A stretch of 61,337 bases of DNA from JBBRXJ01 sp038248505. Its GTDB lineage: Bacteria > Bacteroidota > Bacteroidia > Bacteroidales > JBBRXJ01. The notes under the pieces were generated by a model. That model ran no database searches and was not told the DNA's origin. It worked only from the letters and a program-made list of their open reading frames with translations. The stretch's first letter is position 1; each line of letters begins with the position of its first letter. Positions 54,151 to 61,337 of this stretch are shown one piece after another. The stretch spans positions 1 through 61,337 of the forward strand of contig JBBRXJ010000005.1 in the NCBI GenBank assembly GCA_038248505.1, written 5' to 3'. A program made the translations under genes and the position numbers.

Positions 54151-54657
54151 ATGTATCACATTTCTAATTTTTATTTTAAATTAATTTTGCGAATTGCAAT
54201 CATTGTATTTTGTGTATTTTCAATTTCATCTTGTTTTGCAATTGAAAGAGCATCATTTTACAATGTTTTCTCACAAGGTACAATGCCTGAAATAGATGTC
54301 AAGTTAACTGAGTATATAAATTCGGATACTTCATCTCAGATAAATGCTTATCGCGGAGCATTGTTATTAAAAAAATCAGGTTTAATTAAAATTCCTACAA
54401 AAAAAATCCAAACTGCAAGGCTTGGTATAGCTTTACTAGAAAGAGAAATTCAATTGCATCCCCAAAATATTGAATTTCGTTTTTTACGATTGGTAATCCA
54501 AGAACAAACGCCAGATATTCTAAAGTATAAAGCAAATTTAGTTCAGGATAACGAAATTATTTTAAAATATTTCAATTCTCTTGATGAAGAATTAAAATTA
54601 ATAATAAAAGATTATGCTATAAAATCTAAAGTGTTAAATTCAGCAAAATTAAATTGA
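54151..54657 (+). CDS. Putative lipoprotein leading the pigment operon
   Basis: A 168-residue protein not recognised as a known family. The N terminus has a hydrophobic stretch (about 11-27) ending in ISSC, which fits a lipobox with Cys28. The rest is helical and charged (about 60-168), with a TPR-like look around GIALLEREIQLHPQNIEFRFLRL. It precedes darA by 37 bp on the same strand and is likely the first gene of the operon. A lipoprotein could help place or export the pigment in the outer membrane; that is only an inference from position. Confidence 0.7.
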   Translation: MYHISNFYFKLILRIAIIVFCVFSISSCFAIERASFYNVFSQGTMPEIDVKLTEYINSDTSSQINAYRGALLLKKSGLIKIPTKKIQTARLGIALLEREIQLHPQNIEFRFLRLVIQEQTPDILKYKANLVQDNEIILKYFNSLDEELKLIIKDYAIKSKVLNSAKLN

Positions 54658-54694
54658 TACTCATAATTTTTTTTATAATATTTAAGTCATCCTA

Positions 54695-55597
54695 ATGAAA
54701 ATTCTTGCAATTAGCTATTCGCAGACAGGTCAGCTCGATCAAATAACTAATAATTTTCTTCTACCATTAAAAGATTTTGAAATTGATAGAATACAAATTA
54801 AACCATTAAAGTCTTTCCCTTTTCCGTGGACGAGTGCTACATTTTTTAATGCTATGCCTGAAACTGTGCTTGAAGAACCAATAGAATTGGAGCCAATTTT
54901 TTATAAATACCCGAAATATGATCTAATTATCCTTGCTTATCAGCCATGGTATTTATCTCCATCATTGCCTATTAGTTCTCTACTACAAGATTCTCAGTTT
55001 AAAAAAATTGTTTCAAATACCCCTATAGTAACACTAATCGGAGCACGAAACATGTGGATTAACTCACAAAAAAGCATTGCACAGCATGTGTTGAATGCAG
55101 GAGGTCAGTTAGTAGGAAATGTCCCGCTTATAGATAAGAATTCAAATATCATTAGCGCAGTTACTATTCTTTATTGGATGCTTTCTGGTAAAAAAGAACG
55201 TTTTCTTAATATCTTACCAAAGCCTGGGGTAAGTGATTTAGATATTGATGAGGTTGTAATTTTTGGCGAAATTTTAAATAAATGTATCAAAAACAAATCG
55301 CTTTATATGTTTCAATCGCATGTGCTTGAGTTGAATATGATTAATATTGAGGACGATATTCTATTTATTGAATTACGAGCCAAAAAGTTTTTTAGGATTT
55401 GGGCTGCAATAATCAAAAAGTATGGTACAAGTGCTGTACGTCGACGGTTCTGTGTTAATGCTTATATGTATTATCTGCTTATAGCACTTTTTATTGTAGC
55501 ACCTATTGTTTTTTTATTTTATAAGATTTTACTTGTGCCATTTACTTTTAAGTCAATTAAGTTACAAAAACAGTATATTTGTAGTAATAAATTTTAA
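54695..55597 (+). CDS. darA: Dialkylresorcinol biosynthesis protein DarA
   Basis: A 300-residue protein matching DarA of dialkylresorcinol (DAR) and flexirubin loci. The N-terminal half has a flavodoxin-like fold (ILAISYSQTGQLDQITNNF, a phosphate-loop-like turn, and LIILAYQPWYLSPSLP). A membrane span lies near the C terminus (about 260-285). In characterised systems DarA works with DarB, forming or aromatising the resorcinol ring from two acyl chains. The gene lies directly before darB with three bases between. Confidence 0.88.
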   Translation: MKILAISYSQTGQLDQITNNFLLPLKDFEIDRIQIKPLKSFPFPWTSATFFNAMPETVLEEPIELEPIFYKYPKYDLIILAYQPWYLSPSLPISSLLQDSQFKKIVSNTPIVTLIGARNMWINSQKSIAQHVLNAGGQLVGNVPLIDKNSNIISAVTILYWMLSGKKERFLNILPKPGVSDLDIDEVVIFGEILNKCIKNKSLYMFQSHVLELNMINIEDDILFIELRAKKFFRIWAAIIKKYGTSAVRRRFCVNAYMYYLLIALFIVAPIVFLFYKILLVPFTFKSIKLQKQYICSNKF

Positions 55598-55600
55598 GAA

Positions 55601-56743
55601 ATGGATGATGTTTATATAAACAGGATTGCTGATTTCCTGCCCAATAGCCCTATACCCAACATTGAGATGGAGCATTATTTGGGTGTGATTAATGGTAAAC
55701 CTTCAAAGTCTAAAGGAATAGTTTTAAGAAATAATGGGATAGAGCAGCGTTATTATGCTCTTGATACTGAGGGTAATGCGACACATTCGAATGCAGAGAT
55801 GGTAGCATTGGCTATTCGTAAATTGTTTTCTGCAAATCCATTAGAATTAGCCGAAATCGATGTATTATCTTGCGGAACTACTACGCCCGATCAGCTATTA
55901 CCCTCGCATGCTGTAATGACTCATGGATTATTGCCTGAAACAGGAAATATTGAAGTTACTTCAAATGCTGGCTCGTGCTGCGCAGGTATGCATGCATTAA
56001 AATATGCCTACCTTGCAATAAAATCAGGAGAACGTAAAAAGGCAGTTTGTAGCGGCTCTGAGCGTTTATCTTCAATATTAAAATCAGATCTTTTTGAAGA
56101 AGAGGTAAAACATTTGATAGCTCTTGAAGAAAATCCCTATGTTGCGTTTGAAAAAGATTTTTTGCGTTGGATGCTTTCTGATGGTGCTGGTGCATTTCTT
56201 CTCGAGAATAAAAAAAATGACCATGGAATTTCATTAAAAATTGAATGGATTGAATTGTGCTCTTATGCTAATCAAATGGAAACTTGCATGTATATGGGTG
56301 CACAGAAACGTAAAGATGGTAGTTTGAAAAGCTATCACAATATCTCACCAAATGAAATCGTTAATGATTCTGTGTTGAGCATTAAGCAAGATGTTAAAAT
56401 TCTGGGTCCAAATATAGTTGCCTTAGGTTTTAATAAACTTAAAAATATTCTTGATGAAAAAGGATTTAAGATGAGTGATCTCGACTATTTATTACCTCAT
56501 ATGTCAAGTTATTTTTTTAAGAAGCAAATATATGATATCCTTGAAAATAATGGCATAAGAGTGCCATATGAAAAGTGGTTTACCAATTTAAAAACCAAAG
56601 GGAATGTTGGTGCAGGATCAATTTACATTATGTTATCAGAATTATTTAATAGTGGAAAATTGAAAAAAGGAGAACATATTTTATTAGCTGTTCCTGAGAG
56701 TTCACGTTTCTCATATGCTTTTTGTCTTTTAAAAGTTTGTTAA
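55601..56743 (+). CDS. darB: DarB, ketosynthase III-type enzyme of dialkylresorcinol synthesis
   Basis: A 380-residue thiolase-fold protein of the beta-ketoacyl-ACP synthase III type. Cys127 in GSCCAGMH fits the nucleophile, His lies in LLPHMSSYF and Asn in TKGNVGAGSIY, completing the Cys-His-Asn triad. In known DAR pathways DarB condenses a beta-ketoacyl and an unsaturated acyl thioester into a cyclohexanedione that DarA turns into the resorcinol. It abuts darA and is followed after one base by the next gene. Confidence 0.92.
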   Translation: MDDVYINRIADFLPNSPIPNIEMEHYLGVINGKPSKSKGIVLRNNGIEQRYYALDTEGNATHSNAEMVALAIRKLFSANPLELAEIDVLSCGTTTPDQLLPSHAVMTHGLLPETGNIEVTSNAGSCCAGMHALKYAYLAIKSGERKKAVCSGSERLSSILKSDLFEEEVKHLIALEENPYVAFEKDFLRWMLSDGAGAFLLENKKNDHGISLKIEWIELCSYANQMETCMYMGAQKRKDGSLKSYHNISPNEIVNDSVLSIKQDVKILGPNIVALGFNKLKNILDEKGFKMSDLDYLLPHMSSYFFKKQIYDILENNGIRVPYEKWFTNLKTKGNVGAGSIYIMLSELFNSGKLKKGEHILLAVPESSRFSYAFCLLKVC

Positions 56744-56744
56744 A

Positions 56745-57143
56745 ATGAGAGTAGACGAAATACCACAAGATAAAAGCGCATTAGAAAATATTACGCGTGA
56801 TGTTTATTATGTTAAGAATAAGGTAGGAGACTATGAAACTGCATTAAGCACGGGTTGGGAGCCAAAATCAAAAGCCTTAGAAAATGCTTGGGAGGATGTT
56901 GATTTACGAATTAAAGAATCAATACGTGCTGTTAAGGAACGACGAAAGAGCCCAATATATTATTACATGAATAAAAATTTGATGGATTTTGGCATTTTAT
57001 CGAGTTACGTTGGGATGATGCGCATTCGAGTAATACGTCACATGAACCCAAATGTTTTTTTTAAACTGAATGATAAAATTCTTAAGCGTTATGCTGATGT
57101 GTTTGAAATAACGGTTGATGAATTAAAGAGTTTTAAAGGTTAG
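56745..57143 (+). CDS. Hypothetical protein of the pigment operon
   Basis: A 132-residue soluble protein, helical and rich in charged residues, with no signal peptide. I do not recognise its domain. The end VFEITVDELKSFKG and the RRKSPIYYYMNKNLMDFGILSSYVG segment look like well-folded helices. It is packed between darB and the BtrH-like gene with almost no spacing, so it should serve the same pathway, perhaps as a partner of one of the enzymes. Confidence 0.75.
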   Translation: MRVDEIPQDKSALENITRDVYYVKNKVGDYETALSTGWEPKSKALENAWEDVDLRIKESIRAVKERRKSPIYYYMNKNLMDFGILSSYVGMMRIRVIRHMNPNVFFKLNDKILKRYADVFEITVDELKSFKG

Positions 57144-58160
57144 ATGGTAGAGAATTTTAAACATTTACAAACAGCACATTGTGAGAATGGAGTAATCACA
57201 AATTTGCTTAACTTACAAGGACAAAGTTTTATTACTGAACCATTGGTATTTGGGATTGGATCTGGATTATTTTATATACATATTCCATTCATAAAAGTGA
57301 ATTATGGACCGGCTATCTCTTTCCGTACCATGCCAGGACGTATATTTAAAAATACCTGCAGCGCACTCAATATTGAGATCGAATCGCGTCGTTTTCGTAA
57401 ACCTGAAAAAGCAAAATTATATCTTGATGATAAACTTGCACAGGGCTTTGCCGTGGGCTGTCAAGTGGGTGTTTTTAATCTAAGTTATTTTCCTGTTGAG
57501 TATCGTTTTCATTTTAACGCACACAATTTAATTGTATATGGCAAGGAGGGTAATGATTATTTAATAAGTGATCCAGTAATGGAAACATTTACTAGGCTAA
57601 CAGAAGAAGAACTTCAAAAGGTACGTTTCGCTAAAGGAATGTTTGCTCCTAATGGACATATATATTATATTAAAAAAGTTGGCAGAATTGATGATGTGAT
57701 TATTAAAAATGCAATAAAAAAAGGCATACAACGTAATGTGCGTGATATGCTATATATACCTGGAAGCATTGCTGGTGTTAAGGGAATTAAATACACTTCG
57801 CGAAAAATACGAAAATGGAGAAACGAGTTTGGGGTTCGTAAAGCAGGTCAATATTTAGGCCATATTGTTCGTATGCAAGAGGAGATAGGTACAGGCGGAG
57901 GAGGCTTTCGTTATATTTATGCTGCATTTATAGAAGAGGCGGCTAAATATTTTAAAAATGACGAATTGATTAAAATCTCCGATTTATTTACAAAATCTGG
58001 TGATTTGTGGCGTTCAAGTGCCATTGAAATGGCTGGTGTATATAAAGGTCGTGCCACGGAACAAAACGATTTTAATAGAATTGCAGATATGCTTATTGAA
58101 ATTTCGGAATTAGAAAAAGTAGCCTTTCAAGAATTATCAAAAATGAAATTGATTGTATGA
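57144..58160 (+). CDS. BtrH N-terminal domain acyltransferase-like protein
   Basis: A 338-residue protein with the butirosin BtrH N-terminal fold, a cysteine-peptidase-like transferase domain. Cys13 (TAHCENG), His127 (FNAHNLIVYG) and Asp143 (ISDPVMET) form the likely triad. A helical DUF4872-type region (about 190-335) follows. BtrH itself moves an acyl chain from an acyl carrier protein to an amine. An ACP and ketosynthase are encoded just downstream, so this enzyme may release a polyene chain or join it to the resorcinol. That role is an inference. Confidence 0.85.
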   Translation: MVENFKHLQTAHCENGVITNLLNLQGQSFITEPLVFGIGSGLFYIHIPFIKVNYGPAISFRTMPGRIFKNTCSALNIEIESRRFRKPEKAKLYLDDKLAQGFAVGCQVGVFNLSYFPVEYRFHFNAHNLIVYGKEGNDYLISDPVMETFTRLTEEELQKVRFAKGMFAPNGHIYYIKKVGRIDDVIIKNAIKKGIQRNVRDMLYIPGSIAGVKGIKYTSRKIRKWRNEFGVRKAGQYLGHIVRMQEEIGTGGGGFRYIYAAFIEEAAKYFKNDELIKISDLFTKSGDLWRSSAIEMAGVYKGRATEQNDFNRIADMLIEISELEKVAFQELSKMKLIV

Positions 58161-58912
58161 AGCAAACTGCATTAATAAGTGTAAAAGCTTTAAGTAAACA
58201 ATACGATAAGACGCAAAATTTTAGTTTGTGTGATGTATCATTAGATATCCATGTGGGTGATAAGTTTGGAATTCTTGGCCCTAATGGTGCAGGCAAAACT
58301 ACTCTTATATCTATATTGTGCGGCATTTTCCCAAGTTCAATGGGTAGTGTTGCATATTATAAAAATGGCTTAGCTTTAAGTGATCATGATGTAAAAAAAA
58401 TTATTGGCTTCGTACCGCAAGACTTCGCTTTATATGACGATCTTACAGCGCGTCAAAATCTTGAGTACTTTGGTGCATTATATAATTTGTCGAAAAAAAC
58501 AATTGTTGAGAGAACAGACAATATGTTAAGTCTTTTAGGACTATTAAATGTGATAGATAAAAAAGTAGTCACCTATTCAGGTGGTATGAAGAGACGACTG
58601 AATTTGGCAATAGGTTTAATTCATAATCCCGAAATACTCTTTTTGGATGAACCAACTGTAGGGGTTGATATACAAAGTAAAAACGCTATATTGAATTTCC
58701 TTAATAAAATCAACGAGCAAGGCGCTACTATTATTTATACATCACATCATATGTCTGAAGCGCAAAAGTTTTGTGACAAAATTGCGATACTTGATTATGG
58801 AAAATTAATTGCTTTTGGTACCTTGGATGATATGCTGATAAAACATAATACAACAAATCTAATGGATGTCTTAATTCAATTAACCGGGGAGGATTATCGC
58901 GATAATGTATAA
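58157..58912 (+). CDS. ABC transporter ATP-binding protein
   Basis: A 251-residue ATPase of the ABC-2 exporter type. Walker A is GPNGAGKT, the Q loop lies in GFVPQDFAL, the signature is YSGGMKR, Walker B is ILFLDEPT and the switch His is in YTSHHM. It overlaps the BtrH-like gene by four bases (ATGA) and the permease gene by eight, so the exporter is translated together with the biosynthetic enzymes. It likely powers transport of the pigment or a lipid precursor. Confidence 0.95.
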   Translation: MKQTALISVKALSKQYDKTQNFSLCDVSLDIHVGDKFGILGPNGAGKTTLISILCGIFPSSMGSVAYYKNGLALSDHDVKKIIGFVPQDFALYDDLTARQNLEYFGALYNLSKKTIVERTDNMLSLLGLLNVIDKKVVTYSGGMKRRLNLAIGLIHNPEILFLDEPTVGVDIQSKNAILNFLNKINEQGATIIYTSHHMSEAQKFCDKIAILDYGKLIAFGTLDDMLIKHNTTNLMDVLIQLTGEDYRDNV

Positions 58913-60179
58913 GCTATATGTTTCTGTAAAGAAAGAATTTAGCCTCTTATTTAATGATAAGGTTGGTCTTATTTTGATGTTTTTGATGCCTTTATTATTG
59001 GTTTTTATTATTACCATAATTCAGGATAGTGCGTTTAAACTTATAAATGAAAAGAAAATATCATTACTTATAGTTAATCATGATAAAGGCCAATCAGGAG
59101 ACAAGCTAGTAAAGATGCTCGGGTACTCTGGAATGTTTGATATTATTGCTAAAGATCAACTCGATTCCGCTCAAATAAAGTATGAAATTACAAAAGGAGA
59201 TGTTCTTACGGCCTTGTATATAAGAGAAGATTTTTCCGAAAGTATTAATGATAAATCACGTCATACGAGTCAACTTATTATGAACGATCTTGGTCTTAGT
59301 GACAAAAAGAATGCGATAATTCTAAAACCATGCGCTATTTCTTTGATTCATGATCCTGTCTTACAAGATAATTATTGTTTTGCCATTATTAATATCATTT
59401 ATACTCACCTAAGTGTTATTGAAAGCTCTGATATGATGGAGAGCATTTATAATGAAGTGGGACTTGATAGTGTATCTGTAGGTTTGAAAAAGACCATTCT
59501 TGAAAATCGTATTTTAGTTAATCAAGTTCGGGCTACAGAGAGCGAGCATAATGAGATTCCGAACGCTACACAACATAATGTTCCTGCGTGGACTATTTTT
59601 GCAATGTTTTTTATGGTAGTTTCATTAGGCACCAATATTGTTAAAGAACGCACAAGTGGCAGCTTTTTAAGGTTAAAAACAATGCCTACATCTTTTTCAC
59701 TGGTTTTGTCAAGTAAACAATTTGTATATATTGTGGTAGCATTCTTTCAAGTTATATTGATATTTAGTGTGGGTATGTTTGTTTTTCCATTGTTACATTT
59801 ACCTGCGCTAAGTATGTCGCCTAATATTATTGGTACTTTTATGCTTATATTGTTAAGTGGATTTGCCGCGGTTAGCTATTCTATTATGATTGGATCATTA
59901 GTAAAGACTCATGAGCAAGCAAATGGATTGGGTGCTGTATCAATAATAATATTTGCCGCTATTGGTGGGGTGTGGGTGCCTACTTTTGTAATGCCAGAGT
60001 ATATGCAAACATTAGCTTATTTATCACCACTTCATTGGTGCATTGAAGGTTTTTATGTTCTGTTTTTAAAAGGGGGTGATTGGTATGAGTTAAGTAAGAT
60101 AATGCTTGGCATTCTAATATTTAGTTGCATTTGTCAACTCGTTACGTATTTTAAACTTAGATTAGAAAAATTAATTTGA
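58905..60179 (+). CDS. ABC-2 type transporter permease
   Basis: A 424-residue permease with one N-terminal span (about 18-38), a large extracytoplasmic domain (about 40-225) and five more spans (about 230-415). TSGSFLRLKTMPTS at the coupling region and the ABC-2 arrangement place it in the DrrB/YhhJ group. It pairs with the overlapping ATPase gene. The expected cargo is the DAR/polyene product, moved toward the outer membrane, where flexirubins and aryl polyenes reside. Confidence 0.92.
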   Translation: MYKLYVSVKKEFSLLFNDKVGLILMFLMPLLLVFIITIIQDSAFKLINEKKISLLIVNHDKGQSGDKLVKMLGYSGMFDIIAKDQLDSAQIKYEITKGDVLTALYIREDFSESINDKSRHTSQLIMNDLGLSDKKNAIILKPCAISLIHDPVLQDNYCFAIINIIYTHLSVIESSDMMESIYNEVGLDSVSVGLKKTILENRILVNQVRATESEHNEIPNATQHNVPAWTIFAMFFMVVSLGTNIVKERTSGSFLRLKTMPTSFSLVLSSKQFVYIVVAFFQVILIFSVGMFVFPLLHLPALSMSPNIIGTFMLILLSGFAAVSYSIMIGSLVKTHEQANGLGAVSIIIFAAIGGVWVPTFVMPEYMQTLAYLSPLHWCIEGFYVLFLKGGDWYELSKIMLGILIFSCICQLVTYFKLRLEKLI

Positions 60180-60185
60180 TAGTAT

Positions 60186-60455
60186 ATGGATAGAGATCAA
60201 TTAAAACAAAACTTGAAAGAGCAAATTATTAAATATCTTAATTTGCTTGATTTTAAGCCAGAAGATATAAAGGATGACATGCCTTTTTTTTCTGATGCTG
60301 GCTTAGCTCTTGATTCTATTGATTCATTAGAACTTATTGTGATGCTTGAACGTGAATATGGTATTAAGATAACAAATCCAGCTGACGGACGTAAAATACT
60401 TGTAGATATAAATAGTATGTCGGAGTATATTTTGACTTTTAAAAAGGAAGTATAA
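60186..60455 (+). CDS. Acyl carrier protein
   Basis: An 89-residue four-helix carrier protein. Ser44 in LALDSIDSLEL is the expected phosphopantetheine site, and the acidic helix LELIVMLEREYGI follows, where partner enzymes dock. It is slightly longer than the fatty-acid ACP and lies in the pigment operon, six bases after the permease gene and five before the ketosynthase, so it is a dedicated carrier for polyene or DAR chain building. Confidence 0.94.
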   Translation: MDRDQLKQNLKEQIIKYLNLLDFKPEDIKDDMPFFSDAGLALDSIDSLELIVMLEREYGIKITNPADGRKILVDINSMSEYILTFKKEV

Positions 60456-60460
60456 ATCTA

Positions 60461-61337
60461 ATGGAAGTGTATGTTACAGGCATTGGTTGTATTAGCTCAC
60501 TCGGAGATAATGTTACTGATAATCTTAAAAGATTAAGAAAAGGTCAGCATGGACTATCCTTAGCAACCCATTTTGAATCAAAATTTTCTACTTCATTTTA
60601 TTTTGGAGAGATAAAACGTGATAATCAATCTTTAATTGATGAGCTTAATCTCCAAGCAAATACAGGTCTAACACGCAGCGATTTACTCGCGATCAAAGCA
60701 TTTTCAGAGGCAATTATTTCTTCAGCCTTAACACATGAGCAATTAATTTCACCTGATACAGCATTTATATCTGCTAGTACTGTTGGTGGCATGTGTATTA
60801 CTGATCAATTATACCGCGATGCTAATTTACTTTCTGATTCTGTAGAATATCTCGCATCTTATTCCTGTGCTGCACATACGCTAAAGATCGCTGAATTATT
60901 AGGACTAAAAGGCTTAACGAATACTATTAATACCGCTTGCTCCTCATCAGCAAATGCAATAATGTATGGTTCGCGTTTAATACAATCAGGTCGAGCTAAA
61001 AGAGCTATTGTTGGTGGTGTTGATAGCTTGGCTAAATACACAGTTAACGGATTTAATGCCCTTCAAATTCTCTCAGCAGAGCCTTGTAAACCATTTGATT
61101 CAGAACGTACCGGATTAAACTTAGGCGAAGCGGCAGCTTATCTTATTTTAGAATCAGAGACCGAAGTGAAAGATAAAAAAATACTCGCAAAGTTGACGGG
61201 CTATGGAAATACTAATGATGCCTATCATAGTTCATCAATGTCTGATTCGGGTATAGGCGTTAAGGCTTCGATTAATGAGGCTTTAACGAAAGCAAAAATC
61301 TCCAATGATTTAATTGATTACATAAATGCACATGGTA
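60461..61337 (+). CDS. Beta-ketoacyl-ACP synthase (FabF/KAS II-like), cut by the window end
   Basis: The first 292 residues of a ketosynthase; the gene runs out of the window in frame. The start MEVYVTGIGCISSLGDNV is typical of KAS I/II enzymes. The nucleophile is Cys160 in NTACSSSANA. GLNLGEAAAYLILES and the first active-site His in YINAHG are also present, and the second His lies beyond the edge. It begins five bases after the ACP gene. In aryl polyene and flexirubin loci such ketosynthases extend the polyene chain. Confidence 0.93.
   Translation, partial: MEVYVTGIGCISSLGDNVTDNLKRLRKGQHGLSLATHFESKFSTSFYFGEIKRDNQSLIDELNLQANTGLTRSDLLAIKAFSEAIISSALTHEQLISPDTAFISASTVGGMCITDQLYRDANLLSDSVEYLASYSCAAHTLKIAELLGLKGLTNTINTACSSSANAIMYGSRLIQSGRAKRAIVGGVDSLAKYTVNGFNALQILSAEPCKPFDSERTGLNLGEAAAYLILESETEVKDKKILAKLTGYGNTNDAYHSSSMSDSGIGVKASINEALTKAKISNDLIDYINAHG

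Noticed and set aside
1..61337. CRISPR arrays, tRNA or rRNA genes, intact transposases, prophage or toxin-antitoxin and defence systems
   Set aside because: Read for on both strands; no regularly spaced repeats, no cloverleaf arms with GTTCRA loops and no such protein families were found.

Overview
The window is AT-rich chromosomal DNA (roughly one third G+C by eye) from a member of the Bacteroidota. The evidence is a type IX secretion C-terminal sorting tail at the left edge, several start sites preceded by the Bacteroidota TAnnTTTG promoter box, an S16 protein with a long Ala/Lys/Glu tail, a propeller/Y_Y_Y-type sensor kinase, and a dialkylresorcinol/flexirubin-type pigment locus. No genus can be named from the sequence alone. 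No tRNA, rRNA, CRISPR array, intact insertion sequence or prophage was seen.

Layout. (1) 1-9.4 kb: the end of a T9SS-secreted protein, then a signalling block of two cytoplasmic multi-PAS histidine kinases, two NarL-type response regulators and one stand-alone receiver domain. Its intergenic spaces hold an inverted pair of a ~110-150 bp repeat (4.2 and 9.1 kb), a small element with 20-bp inverted ends (5.2-5.4 kb) and three copies of a TTCATGGTTTTAGGTTTA-like motif, each just before a hairpin. (2) 9.4-22 kb: GH29 fucosidase lipoprotein and an alpha/beta hydrolase, ssb, a Bacteroidota hypothetical, Xaa-Pro aminopeptidase, a second hydrolase, a ferredoxin overlapping a DUF6150 repeat protein, S41 protease with dCMP deaminase, a PfkB sugar kinase with an atypical Shine-Dalgarno site, and an alpha/alpha-barrel glycosidase lipoprotein. 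(3) 22-37 kb: housekeeping genes: corA, a cyclophilin, trxA, dnaE, rpsP, rimM, a thioesterase, a GH16-like pseudoenzyme, recJ, ribD, prmC and recX. (4) 37.5-50.3 kb: a surface-polysaccharide locus in two converging halves (epimerase, TIM-barrel isomerase, glycosyltransferases, a large membrane protein, an FAD oxidoreductase; then glycosyltransferases, a DUF362 protein, a Wzy-like polymerase and a Wzx flippase). (5) 50.5-53.7 kb: a membrane-bound propeller sensor kinase. (6) 54.1 kb to the right edge: a tightly packed pigment operon (lipoprotein, DarA, DarB, a 132-aa protein, a BtrH-like acyltransferase, an ABC exporter pair, an acyl carrier protein and a ketosynthase cut by the window end).

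The most interesting element not explained by a known family is the corA leader (about 22260-22523). A TAnnTTTG box is followed by a folded segment in which two pairings compete for the same three bases. One of them buries a strong Shine-Dalgarno site that precedes a 39-codon leader ORF, and that ORF overlaps the corA start as ATGA. It looks like an ion- or translation-responsive control element and matches none of the Mg2+/Mn2+ riboswitch consensuses I can recall. Second is the 491-aa protein at 30.9 kb, where helical ~73-residue repeats precede a GH16 fold whose three catalytic carboxylates are all substituted.
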